Shown: piece after piece, positions 26,641 to 34,675 of the stretch | Layout of the letters: every line of letters begins with the position of its first letter | Numbering within the stretch: the stretch's first letter is position 1 | NCBI GenBank assembly: GCA_902489925.1 | Contig: CABUBX010000001.1 | Span: forward strand, 1 to 64,000 | Reading direction: 5' to 3' | Length of the DNA: 64,000 nt | From: an uncultured Lachnospiraceae bacterium | GTDB taxonomy: Bacteria > Bacillota > Clostridia > Lachnospirales > Lachnospiraceae | The notes under the pieces: generated by a model | Told to the model about the DNA's origin: nothing | The model's database searches: none | The model's input: the letters and a program-made list of their open reading frames with translations, nothing else | Translations under genes and position numbers: made by a program

Positions 26641-26670
26641 AAAGTGGATTGGATTATTTGCAACTTCTGA

Positions 26671-26690
26671 TATGACTGCAGACAGTCATA
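26671..26690. other. 8-bp inverted repeat in the dapA leader
   Basis: TATGACTG and CAGTCATA flank a CAGA loop, forming an 8-bp perfect hairpin in the stretch between the riboswitch terminator and dapA. No function assigned. Confidence 0.5.
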
Positions 26691-26734
26691 CAGGGGGTGA
26701 TGTGTATCTTTACGAAATGTTTTCGATTGAGAAA

Positions 26735-26768
26735 TAAAAAAGGTCAGTAAGACGCTTCTTACTGACCC
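26735..26768 (-). terminator. Riboswitch expression-platform terminator
   Basis: On the minus strand GGTCAGTAAG pairs with CTTACTGACC, followed by six T. It lies about 22 bases after the aptamer P1 and would stop transcription before dapA when lysine is bound. Confidence 0.85.
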
Positions 26769-26789
26769 AAATTACACAAAAGACAATAA

Positions 26790-26946
26790 GATAGCACAAC
26801 TGCAAAATATTGCAGACAGTTTTATGGATATTCTCCATAACCCCACCGCTTCTTTATGCCTAAAGAAGCAGTTCGGCGGAATTGCTGCGGCTGTATGTCA
26901 AATGTCTGCCGACTTCAAACAGCTTAGTCTTTTCCGCGCCTCTATC
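26790..26946 (-). promoter_or_regulatory. Lysine riboswitch (L-box) upstream of dapA
   Basis: Read on the minus strand, the 157-nt element starts GATAGAGGCGCGG and ends GTGCTATC, giving the P1 helix GATAG/CTATC. Internal motifs typical of L-box elements are present, including the AGAGGCGC start, the GAAGTCGGCAG and GCCGAACTGC segments and a long CTTCTTT/AAAGAAG stem. Sensing lysine would fit the dapA-dapB-dapH operon it leads. Assignment is from motif reading; a covariance search was not possible. Confidence 0.85.
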
Positions 26947-26959
26947 AGAAGTTGTTAGT

Positions 26960-26988
26960 ATGATACCATTTTAAAAAGAAAATTACAA
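26960..26988 (-). promoter_or_regulatory. Promoter of the lysine riboswitch-dap operon
   Basis: On the minus strand TTGTAA (26988-26983), a 17-bp spacer and an extended -10 TGGTATCAT (-10 at 26965-26960). The transcript would start near 26953, just before the riboswitch. Confidence 0.65.
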
Positions 26989-27039
26989 TAGTCAATTTTG
27001 CAGAAAAAAATATAAAAATTATAAATTTTCGCAAAGATA

Positions 27040-27068
27040 TTTACAAAATTGATAGATGTGTGTAAAAT
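27040..27068 (+). promoter_or_regulatory. Promoter of the M20 deacetylase gene
   Basis: TTTACA (27040-27045), 17-bp spacer, TAAAAT (27063-27068), 30 bp before the start codon. It is divergent from the dap promoter. Confidence 0.65.
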
Positions 27069-27097
27069 AATTCAAAAAATTAAGGAGACGTGGCAAG

Positions 27098-28201
27098 ATG
27101 AATGAAACTTTAAAATTTCGCAGAGATTTACATAAAATTCCGGAGTTGGGGATGAATTTGCCAAAAACAAGCAGCTATATTAAAGCAGTGCTTGAACCAT
27201 TGCCGTGTACGGTATTTTCACCGATTCCCTACAGTGTGTGCGCGTATTTTGATGCGGGGAGAGATGAAACAACGGCATTTAGAAGTGATATGGATGCCTT
27301 GCCGGTGTCCGAAGAAACAGGGCGGGATTTTACATCGGTGCATGAAGGATGTATGCATGCCTGCGGACATGACGGACATATGGCAATGCTGCTGGGATTT
27401 GCGCTGCGTCTTTCAAAATTTTATAAGACGCTCTCAAATAATGTTCTGCTTATTTTTCAGCCGGCAGAGGAGACTTGCGGCGGTGCAAAGCCGATTTGCG
27501 ATACAGGTCTTTTTGAAACATATCATGTAAAGCGGGTATTTGGCTGCCATTTGTGGCCGATGCTTCCGGCAGGGACGGTGGCAACACGGAAAAATGAGAT
27601 GATGGCACGCTCGTCAGAAATTAATATTGAGATTGAAGGAAAAAGCGCACATGCTGCAAAGTACAGGGAAGGCGCGGATGCACTCGAGAGTGCTGCGGCT
27701 CTGCTTTGTGAAATTTATCGGATGGAAAAGACGGAAATCGGGGACGATATTTACAGACTGCTTCGTTTTGGAAAAATGACGGCCGGAACAATAAGAAATG
27801 TTGTTGCCTCTTGTGCAAGACTTGAGGGAACACTGCGGGCATTTCAGGATGAGGTTTATGATTTTATGTGCCGGCGGATTGAGGCGTTATGCCGGGAGTG
27901 TGAGGAAAAATTCAGTGTAAAGATAAGCATCGACATAAGCTGCGGCTATCCGGCCGTCATGAATGACAGCGAACTTTTAGAAAAGGTGATGGCTGTTCTT
28001 GGGCAGGGAAAATTGCATATTCTGCCTGAGCCGGAGATGATTACAGAAGACTTTTCATATTACCAAAGAAAGGTTCCGGGTGTATTTTTTTTCCTTGGCA
28101 CAGGTACGAAAATCCCGCTGCATGCGAAAAATTTTGATTTTGATGAAGCAATCCTTGAAAATGGCATAAGTCTTTACGAAAGTCTCAGTAAAATGTCTTA
28201 A
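27098..28201 (+). CDS. M20D amidohydrolase, probable N-acetyl-diaminopimelate deacetylase
   Basis: The 367-aa cytosolic metallohydrolase of peptidase family M20 (hippurate hydrolase/N-acetyl-DAP deacetylase group) has the start FRRDLHKIPELG, the metal and catalytic segment RSDMDALP near residue 64, HEGCMHACGHDGHMA near 83, QPAEETCGGAK near 122 and the dimer-domain EGKSAHAAK near 177. GGAG precedes the ATG. It is divergent from dapA-dapB-dapH, which encode the acetylated DAP route, and such a deacetylase would complete that route apart from the aminotransferase. A broader amidohydrolase (hippurate, indole conjugate) cannot be excluded from sequence. Confidence 0.82.
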   Translation: MNETLKFRRDLHKIPELGMNLPKTSSYIKAVLEPLPCTVFSPIPYSVCAYFDAGRDETTAFRSDMDALPVSEETGRDFTSVHEGCMHACGHDGHMAMLLGFALRLSKFYKTLSNNVLLIFQPAEETCGGAKPICDTGLFETYHVKRVFGCHLWPMLPAGTVATRKNEMMARSSEINIEIEGKSAHAAKYREGADALESAAALLCEIYRMEKTEIGDDIYRLLRFGKMTAGTIRNVVASCARLEGTLRAFQDEVYDFMCRRIEALCRECEEKFSVKISIDISCGYPAVMNDSELLEKVMAVLGQGKLHILPEPEMITEDFSYYQRKVPGVFFFLGTGTKIPLHAKNFDFDEAILENGISLYESLSKMS

Positions 28202-28206
28202 ATTGT

Positions 28207-28235
28207 TTGATTAACAGATAAATATGTGATATGAT
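28207..28235 (+). promoter_or_regulatory. Promoter of asnS
   Basis: TTGATT (28207-28212), 17-bp spacer, TATGAT (28230-28235), 35 bp before the start codon. Confidence 0.7.
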
Positions 28236-28270
28236 TAAAGTTAAACAAAACTGAAATGGAGGAGAATGTC

Positions 28271-29662
28271 ATGAAATTGACAACTGTAAGAGAATTATAT
28301 AAGAACAGTGAGCTTTATATCGACAAAGAAGTTGAAATCGGTGGCTGGATTCGTAATGTCAGAGACTCTAAAACTTTCGGGTTTTTAGTAATTAATGACG
28401 GTACTTATTTCCAGACACTTCAGGTTGTTTATCATAATGAATTAAGTAACTTTGATGAAATCAGCAAATTAAATGTGGGTGCGGCAGTGATTGTCAAAGG
28501 TACTTTAGTTGCGACACCGAATGCAAAGCAGCCGTTTGAAATTCAGGCGACAGAGGTTGTTGTTGAAGGGGCATCAACACCGGATTATCCGCTTCAGCCA
28601 AAGCGTCATACATTTGAATATTTAAGAACAATTTCCCATTTAAGACCGAGAACAAATACTTTCCAGGCTGTATTTCGTGTGCGTTCCCTGATTGCTTATG
28701 CGATTCATAAATTTTTCCAGGAGAGAGATTTTGTGTATGTGCACACACCATTGATTACAGGCAGTGACTGTGAAGGTGCGGGCGAGATGTTCAGAGTGAC
28801 AACACTTGACATGGACAATGTACCTAAGAATGAGGACGGCACAGTCAATTATAAAGAAGATTTCTTCGGCAAGGAGACAAATCTGACAGTCAGCGGTCAG
28901 TTAAACGGTGAGACGTACGCGATGGCTTTCAGAAATATTTATACTTTCGGTCCGACCTTCCGTGCTGAAAATTCTAATACAACACGTCATGCAGCTGAAT
29001 TTTGGATGATTGAGCCTGAGATTGCTTTTGCAGATTTACAGGATAACATGGATTTAGCTGAAAGTATGATGAAGTATATTATCAACTATGTGATGGAAAA
29101 TGCACCGGAGGAGATGAAGTTTTTCAACCAGTTTGTGGATAAGGGACTGATTGACCGTCTGAAACATGTGGCAGAATCTGATTTCGGTCATGTCACATAT
29201 ACAGAGGCGATTGAAATTCTCAAGAAAAACAACGATAAGTTTGATTATAAGGTTGAGTGGGGCACAGATTTACAGACAGAGCATGAGCGTTACTTAACAG
29301 AGCAGGTATTTAAAAAACCTGTATTTGTCACAGATTATCCTAAGGAAATCAAGGCCTTTTATATGAAGCTCAACGATGACAACAAGACAGTTGCAGCGAT
29401 GGATTTGCTTGTGCCGGGTATCGGCGAGATTATCGGCGGAAGTCAGAGAGAGGATGATTATGAGAAGCTCGTTGCAAGGCTGGATGAGCTTGGCCTCAAG
29501 AAGGAAGATTATGATTTTTACCTTGATTTGAGAAAATACGGCTCAACACGCCATGCAGGCTACGGCCTTGGATTTGAGCGCTGCGTCATGTATTTGACAG
29601 GTATGTCAAATATCCGCGACGTTATTCCGTTCCCAAGAACTGTGAATAACTGCGAATTATAA
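28271..29662 (+). CDS. asnS: Asparaginyl-tRNA synthetase
   Basis: The 463-aa class IIb synthetase charges tRNA-Asn. The N-terminal OB-fold anticodon-binding domain is seen as [18 protein letters not shown] near residue 20, followed by motif 2 [21 protein letters not shown] near 231 and motif 3 [18 protein letters not shown] near the end (arginine in the RCVMY segment). The start is at 28271 because GGAGGA overlaps the earlier in-frame ATG at 28256. A terminator follows. Confidence 0.95.
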   Translation: MKLTTVRELYKNSELYIDKEVEIGGWIRNVRDSKTFGFLVINDGTYFQTLQVVYHNELSNFDEISKLNVGAAVIVKGTLVATPNAKQPFEIQATEVVVEGASTPDYPLQPKRHTFEYLRTISHLRPRTNTFQAVFRVRSLIAYAIHKFFQERDFVYVHTPLITGSDCEGAGEMFRVTTLDMDNVPKNEDGTVNYKEDFFGKETNLTVSGQLNGETYAMAFRNIYTFGPTFRAENSNTTRHAAEFWMIEPEIAFADLQDNMDLAESMMKYIINYVMENAPEEMKFFNQFVDKGLIDRLKHVAESDFGHVTYTEAIEILKKNNDKFDYKVEWGTDLQTEHERYLTEQVFKKPVFVTDYPKEIKAFYMKLNDDNKTVAAMDLLVPGIGEIIGGSQREDDYEKLVARLDELGLKKEDYDFYLDLRKYGSTRHAGYGLGFERCVMYLTGMSNIRDVIPFPRTVNNCEL

Positions 29663-29703
29663 TTTTACGCGAATAGACAATAAAACAGAACGTTTGTTCT
29701 TGA

Positions 29704-29748
29704 AAAATCTGTACATATCATTTATAATGAGTGTACAGATTTTTTTGT
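29704..29748 (+). terminator. Terminator of asnS
   Basis: AAATCTGTACA pairs with TGTACAGATTT with a 16-nt loop and a run of seven T. Confidence 0.9.
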
Positions 29749-29781
29749 GCGAAATATACTTTTGTAAAAGGAGGCGGCTGT

Positions 29782-30834
29782 GTGCGATTTATTCATATAG
29801 CAGATGTTCATCTTGGCGCCGGACCGGATAAGGGGATGCCGTGGGAGGATGAACGTGCTCAGGAGATATGGGACAGCTTTGAGCGTGTGCTTGATGAAGC
29901 TGTGAAAAGAAAAGCGGACTTTCTTTTCATTTCAGGTGATTTATTTCACAGGCAGCCATTGAAGCGCGAACTTAAAGAAGTTAATTACAGATTTGAAAGG
30001 CTTTATCCGATGAGAGTTGTGATGATTGCGGGAAATCACGATTACATTGGATTAAACTCTTATTACAAAAGCTTTGAATGGGCGGATAATGTCTGTTTTT
30101 TTAGGCAGCAGAAGCTTTCTTATGCCTATTTTGAGGATAAGCAGACGTATGTCTATGGACTAAGCTATGAAAATTATGAGATATCCGAAGCACTTTATGA
30201 CGATATCCGGCCTTTGGATAAGCCGGGCTGCCACATACTCCTTGCTCACGGCGGAGATGAAAAGCATATACCAATCAATAATCAGAAGCTTTTTAGTGCA
30301 GGTTTTGATTATGTGGCGCTTGGGCATATTCATAAGCCGGAGATATTAAGGGCAGATACGGCAGCCTACGCCGGCGCGCTCGAACCGATTGACAGAAATG
30401 ATACGGGAAATCATGGGTTTATTGAAGGTGTTTTTGAAGACGATAAGATGAGAATTGCCTTTGTGCCTTTTGCAAAGCGGGCATATATTCATCTTCCTGT
30501 GCGTATGGATGGCCGTATGCCATGGTCGATGGTTGTGGATATAGTGAGGGATGAGCTTATCAGGCGAGGCGAGGAAAATTTATATAAGATTATTTTAAGC
30601 GGTTTAAGAGACCCTGAAATTGAGATGGATTACAGACTTTTATGGCGTCTTGGACGGGTTGTGGAGATTGAAGACCATACGGCGCCGGATTATGATTTTG
30701 ATGCTTTGTATGCGCAGAATAAGGATAATATTATCGGAAAATACATTGAAAAGATACAAAGGCTTTCAGAGCCGGAGGAGGTCAAAGAAAAGGCTTTGTA
30801 TTACGGGATACAGGCATTGCTTAAATTAAAATAA
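29782..30834 (+). CDS. YhaO/SbcD-like metallophosphoesterase DNA repair exonuclease
   Basis: The 350-aa calcineurin-like phosphoesterase of the Mre11/SbcD group has all phosphoesterase motifs: FIHIADVHLG at residue 3, FLFISGDLFHR near 50, MIAGNHDYIG near 92, LLAHGGDE near 158 and GHIHKPE near 190. It resembles Bacillus YhaO. The GTG at 29782 has AAAAGGAGG 7 bases upstream; the longer in-frame start lies inside the asnS terminator. It is 14 bp from a YhaN-like ATPase gene, the expected partner in an exonuclease-ATPase complex. Confidence 0.88.
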   Translation: MRFIHIADVHLGAGPDKGMPWEDERAQEIWDSFERVLDEAVKRKADFLFISGDLFHRQPLKRELKEVNYRFERLYPMRVVMIAGNHDYIGLNSYYKSFEWADNVCFFRQQKLSYAYFEDKQTYVYGLSYENYEISEALYDDIRPLDKPGCHILLAHGGDEKHIPINNQKLFSAGFDYVALGHIHKPEILRADTAAYAGALEPIDRNDTGNHGFIEGVFEDDKMRIAFVPFAKRAYIHLPVRMDGRMPWSMVVDIVRDELIRRGEENLYKIILSGLRDPEIEMDYRLLWRLGRVVEIEDHTAPDYDFDALYAQNKDNIIGKYIEKIQRLSEPEEVKEKALYYGIQALLKLK

Positions 30835-30848
30835 CGGAGAGAGTAAGG

Positions 30849-32609
30849 ATGATTATAAAAGCACTGGATTTGATTGGATTTGGAAAATTTCATCACAGAC
30901 AGATTGAGCTTGGACCTCGGATTAATATTGTTTATGGCGGCAATGAGGCTGGAAAGTCTACGGTGCACCGGTTTATTCACGGGATGCTTTTTGGACTTAA
31001 GCGCGGCAGAGGCAAGGGTGCTGCAAAGGATGATTATACAAGATATAAGCCGTGGGAAAACGGTCAGTGCTATGAAGGCCTGATGGTTATTGAGCATAAG
31101 GGGCATATTTATCGTCTTTATCGGAACTTTTATAAGGAGGATGAGGTTTTCCGCATTTTTGATGAGACGGCGGGAAAGCAGATTTTCCTTGGAAGTGAGC
31201 AGATAGATAGTCTGATTGGCGGTCTTAATGAGGCGAATTTTAAGAATACGGTCAGTGTCAGGCAGCAGGAGAGTCGTATGGAGGATGGTTTTTCCTCTGT
31301 GCTTCAGACATATATTGCCAATATGTCTATGGGAAAGCATGAGTCTGTCGATATCGGTGCGGCGCTGTCGCAGCTTTCTGACCGAGAGCGTCAGATTAAA
31401 CGTCAGATTAACGGCAACAGAGCGATAGATATCAGAGAGCAGATGGAAAAAACAGAACAGGCACTTTTGGGGATGGAGGCAATTGATGAGCGCATTGCCG
31501 GTTTTGAAAGTGATGAGCGGCTGCTTGAGGCTAAGCTTTTGGAGTGCCGGGAGGATATGAAGCATTTTCAGAGCTGTGAGCGCAGAGAGCGGATGGAGGG
31601 ACGAGGGCTTTTAGAGCAGTATCATATAACCTCGCGTATGCTTTATGAGGAAAAGCAGAAAAATCAGACGGAAAAAAACAAGACAGAGCATTATTTTGTA
31701 CACCAGCTTTGGTTTCGTGTTTTTGTGGGGCTGACAATTGCAGCTGTGCTCTTGATGGCATTGCAGTTAGGCTTTAAGCTGGATATCCTTTTTTTGAAGG
31801 TTTTGACCGGAATTTTTCTTATCGGTGCTTTCTTTGGTCTTGCAAGGACTTCTTTTAAAAAGCCGGAATATCGTCAGGGAATGGATGAGGCTGATTTGAG
31901 CGCACAGCTTAAAGCAATTTCAGGTCGTCTTGCGCCCTATATTAAAAAATACGGCAAGGATATGATGGGTGCCGGGCAATATGAGCGCGCCGTTGGTATT
32001 TTTAATGGACTTGTCGAAGAAAAAGAGAAGCTTATCCGAGAAAAGGAGAAGCTTTTACATGAGCAGGAGAGCCGTGATGAGCTTGCGGCGAAGCTTGAGA
32101 CACTGAAAGAAGCAGCGGCGGAGATAAAAGAACGTGCCGGGCAATATGAAAGTGAGCTTTGCGCCCTTTCGCTTGCAAAGCATGTTATTGAGGAGGTGTC
32201 CGGTGAGCTTCATGAGAGCTTTGGAAGTCGTATGGATGACGAGGCAGAGGATATATTCCGTCATATTTTGGGTGGTGACAGCGGCCGTGCTTTTCATATT
32301 GATGAAAAACTGAACATTCGTATGGACAGTCTGAAAGAGCAGATTCCGATTGAGCGCCTGAGCGCCGGAACGATAGACCAGCTTTATTTTGCGCTGCGTC
32401 TTTGTGCAGGGAAGATTATGTTTGACGAGGAGAGTATGCCGTTGATTTTAGATGATGCTTTTGTGCTTTATGATGATGGGCGGCTTAAAAATCTTATGGA
32501 TTGGCTTGTGAACAATTATAAAGGACAGATTATTTTCTTCACCTGTCATCGGAGAGAAGCGGATTTGCTCGAAGAACTGGGATATGATTACAATTATATA
32601 GAATTGTAA
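30849..32609 (+). CDS. YhaN-like AAA ATPase with central membrane segments
   Basis: The 586-aa SMC/RAD50-type ATPase has the N-terminal half of the nucleotide site (NIVYGGNEAGKSTVHRF) near residue 28, a Q-loop-like NTVSVRQQESRM near 130, coiled-coil arms, and a C-terminal half with RLSAGTIDQLYFALRL near 500 and the Walker B MPLILDDAFV near 530. Two hydrophobic segments (GLTIAAVLLMALQLGF and ILFLKVLTGIFLIGAFFGLA, about residues 290-335) interrupt the coil, as in YhaN. It is shorter than the typical YhaN of about 960 aa, so the coil arms are reduced. It follows the nuclease gene by 14 bp and probably forms a membrane-linked DNA-end processing complex with it. Confidence 0.82.
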   Translation: MIIKALDLIGFGKFHHRQIELGPRINIVYGGNEAGKSTVHRFIHGMLFGLKRGRGKGAAKDDYTRYKPWENGQCYEGLMVIEHKGHIYRLYRNFYKEDEVFRIFDETAGKQIFLGSEQIDSLIGGLNEANFKNTVSVRQQESRMEDGFSSVLQTYIANMSMGKHESVDIGAALSQLSDRERQIKRQINGNRAIDIREQMEKTEQALLGMEAIDERIAGFESDERLLEAKLLECREDMKHFQSCERRERMEGRGLLEQYHITSRMLYEEKQKNQTEKNKTEHYFVHQLWFRVFVGLTIAAVLLMALQLGFKLDILFLKVLTGIFLIGAFFGLARTSFKKPEYRQGMDEADLSAQLKAISGRLAPYIKKYGKDMMGAGQYERAVGIFNGLVEEKEKLIREKEKLLHEQESRDELAAKLETLKEAAAEIKERAGQYESELCALSLAKHVIEEVSGELHESFGSRMDDEAEDIFRHILGGDSGRAFHIDEKLNIRMDSLKEQIPIERLSAGTIDQLYFALRLCAGKIMFDEESMPLILDDAFVLYDDGRLKNLMDWLVNNYKGQIIFFTCHRREADLLEELGYDYNYIEL

Positions 32610-32637
32610 TACAAAAAAGATGATTGCGGAAAAAGAA

Positions 32638-32682
32638 AACTGCTATGCACAGGATAAATCCTTTGCTAGCAGTTTTTTATTT
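32638..32682. terminator. Bidirectional terminator after the YhaN-like gene
   Basis: AAACTGCTA pairs with TAGCAGTTT across a loop that holds an inner GGAT/ATCC stem, followed by TTTATTT. It sits between convergent genes. Confidence 0.8.
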
Positions 32683-32713
32683 CTGGCAGCTATTGAATTA
32701 AATGGACACAAGT

Positions 32714-34084
32714 TTACATAAAGAACTTACTTATATATCCCTGAATGAAGATGAATAATACAATCAAAGGAAGAATGTAAGAAACATAAATTCTTGCCCA
32801 TTTTGGGAATTTTAGACCCTTGCCTGTATTGGCTTCGTCTGTAAATTTTTTGAAGCCCCATCCGTAACGTGATGTACAGAAAAGAAGGTATACAAGGCTT
32901 CCGAGCGGCAGAAGATTGTTGCTGACAATAAAGTCTTCCAAGTCGAGAACGTTTGAATTTGGACCAAACGGTGTGAAGCCGCTTAATACGTTAAAGCCTA
33001 AAATACAAGGCATCGACAGGATGATGATGACAAATAAATTGATAATTACTGCTTTTTTACGACTGCAGCCTGTTAAATCAATGGCAAAAGAAATAATATT
33101 TTCAAATACCGCAATAATGGTGGAAGCAGCGGCAAACATCATAAAAATAAAGAACAGTGTTCCCCAAAAGCGTCCGCCGGACATTGTATTAAAGACGTTT
33201 GGCAGGGTGATAAAAAGCAGTGACGGTCCTGTGCCCGCTTCGATATTGAAGGCGAAACATGCCGGGAAAATAATAAGACCGGCGATAAATGCAACAGATG
33301 TGTCCAGTACAGTGACGTAGACGGATTCACCCATCAGCGAACGCTCTTTACCTATGTAGCTTCCGAAAATAGCAATGGCGCCAATACCGAGGCTTAATGT
33401 AAAGAAAGCCTGACCCATGGCAGCAAAGATTGCTTCCCCGAGACCGTGCTCAACAAGCTTTGAAAAATCTGGTTTTAAGTAAAATTCAAGACCTTTGGAA
33501 GCACCATCAAGTGTAATAGATTTTACGGCAAGAATAATCATCAATGCTAAAAGGCAAAGCATCATGATTTTAGTAATCTTTTCCACACCTTTTTGAAGCC
33601 CCATACCGCAGACTGCAAAGCAGAGTGCAACGACGATAATCATGCAGACAGTCATAAGTCCCGGCTGTCCCTGAAGCTCTGAAAATGAAGTGGCAATGCC
33701 ATCAGGTGTAAGTCCTTCAAATTGTCCGCTGGCACTTTTGAAAACGTAAAGTAAAAGCCATCCGCCGATGGTTGTGTAGAACATCATCAGAAGATAGTTT
33801 CCGGCCATAGCGCCCCATTTGTAAAGATGCCATTTTGTACCTGACGGTTCAAGCTTATCAAAGGAGAGGGCGGCGCTGACCTGACTGGCACGTCCTACCG
33901 AAAATTCCATTGTCATAATCGGAAGTCCGAGAATAACAAGGAACAGAAGATAAATAAGTACGAAAGCAGCACCGCCGTACTGTCCGACGATATAAGGAAA
34001 ACGCCAAACGTTGCCGAGCCCAATCGCACATCCCGCGGAAATAAGAATAAATCCGAGACGGGAGGAAAGTTTTTCTCTTTTCAT
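32714..34084 (-). CDS. Sodium-dependent neurotransmitter-symporter family transporter
   Basis: The 456-aa integral membrane protein of the NSS/SNF family (LeuT-type) has 11-12 predicted helices. It begins with SRLGFILISAGCAIGLGNVWRFPY, the TM1 signature with the unwound ligand and Na+ site. It probably imports an amino acid, but the substrate cannot be named. An ATG at 34084 has GAAGGG 9 bases upstream on this strand; a TTG at 34093 is in frame. It is a single gene with a terminator at its 3' end. Confidence 0.9.
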   Translation of the reverse strand: MKREKLSSRLGFILISAGCAIGLGNVWRFPYIVGQYGGAAFVLIYLLFLVILGLPIMTMEFSVGRASQVSAALSFDKLEPSGTKWHLYKWGAMAGNYLLMMFYTTIGGWLLLYVFKSASGQFEGLTPDGIATSFSELQGQPGLMTVCMIIVVALCFAVCGMGLQKGVEKITKIMMLCLLALMIILAVKSITLDGASKGLEFYLKPDFSKLVEHGLGEAIFAAMGQAFFTLSLGIGAIAIFGSYIGKERSLMGESVYVTVLDTSVAFIAGLIIFPACFAFNIEAGTGPSLLFITLPNVFNTMSGGRFWGTLFFIFMMFAAASTIIAVFENIISFAIDLTGCSRKKAVIINLFVIIILSMPCILGFNVLSGFTPFGPNSNVLDLEDFIVSNNLLPLGSLVYLLFCTSRYGWGFKKFTDEANTGKGLKFPKWARIYVSYILPLIVLFIFIQGYISKFFM

Positions 34085-34167
34085 AAATAACAACCCTTCT
34101 AAAATATAATGTATTGTCTATTGTACTATGTTTAACAAAAGACTTCAACGAATTTCAAAATATATTT

Positions 34168-34211
34168 TGGCTATCCCCAAAAAGAAATGGAGATTCTTTC
34201 GGAGATAGCCA
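34168..34211. other. Compound hairpin in the 34.1-34.3 kb intergenic stretch
   Basis: TGGCTATC pairs with GATAGCCA and an inner AAAGAA/TTCTTT stem lies within the loop. It is not followed by a T-run on either strand, so it does not look like an intrinsic terminator. Confidence 0.4.
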
Positions 34212-34214
34212 TAG

Positions 34215-34234
34215 TTATCCACAGTTTATCCACA
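34215..34234 (+). promoter_or_regulatory. Tandem consensus DnaA boxes
   Basis: Two perfect TTATCCACA boxes lie at 34215-34223 and 34226-34234, with starts 11 bp apart. A third site at 34284-34292 (TGTGGATTA, reverse sense) matches with one mismatch. It is in the intergenic stretch between the NSS transporter and the DUF1540 gene. Binding by DnaA is predicted from consensus only; nothing else marks an origin. Confidence 0.55.
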
Positions 34235-34315
34235 AAACGTGTATAACTGTACACAAAATGTCGTTTTTTGCTGTTAATTTATGTGGATTACAAGTGGATA
34301 TCTCTTAATATGCGA

Positions 34316-34474
34316 TTATTTCAAGACAAAAGATTCACAATCTGTACATTCGCATTTTGTAGGGTTTGTTTCATGTGTGCCCACTTTAATCTGAGAGAGG
34401 GTACAATAATCGCAGCAATCTGCGTGATAACGGCATTCTTTGATTGTACATGCAATACTTGGGTTCTTTTCCAT
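34316..34474 (-). CDS. DUF1540 cysteine-rich microprotein
   Basis: The 52-aa protein has nine cysteines in a pattern typical of DUF1540 (ACTIKECRYH, then ADCCDYCTL, and TKCECTDCESF at the C-terminus). It is usually found in Firmicutes that sporulate, and probably binds a metal. It was read from the minus strand: ATG 34474 with AAGGAGA 8 bases upstream and a TAA at 34318-34316. The cysteine pattern is strong support for a real gene despite its length. It is transcribed away from the L,D-transpeptidase gene. Confidence 0.85.
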   Translation of the reverse strand: MEKNPSIACTIKECRYHADCCDYCTLSQIKVGTHETNPTKCECTDCESFVLK

Positions 34475-34600
34475 TGTTTTCGTCTCCTTAATTTTTAATT
34501 TGTAGCTACGGACAGTAGTGTAACCATAAGCGATATGACTTATTCACAGGCAATAAGTTAAATTTTAAGAAATTCGTAATATTTGGAAATAGAAAACGGC

Positions 34601-34629
34601 TTGAATAAAATAAGGGCGTATACTACAAT
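34601..34629 (+). promoter_or_regulatory. Promoter of the L,D-transpeptidase gene
   Basis: TTGAAT (34601-34606), 17-bp spacer, TACAAT (34624-34629), 46 bp before the start codon. Confidence 0.65.
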
Positions 34630-34675
34630 AGAAGCGATGTAATGTGTTTACAGCAGATTAAGGTGGTTTTTATAA

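Noticed and set aside
26472..26663. 63-codon reverse frame upstream of dapA
   Set aside because: It overlaps the dapA start and the structured leader, has no recognisable domain and no suitable ribosome binding site.
34114..34498. Forward frames in the NSS-Ldt intergenic region
   Set aside because: No ribosome binding site and no domain; the antisense DUF1540 frame explains the stretch much better.
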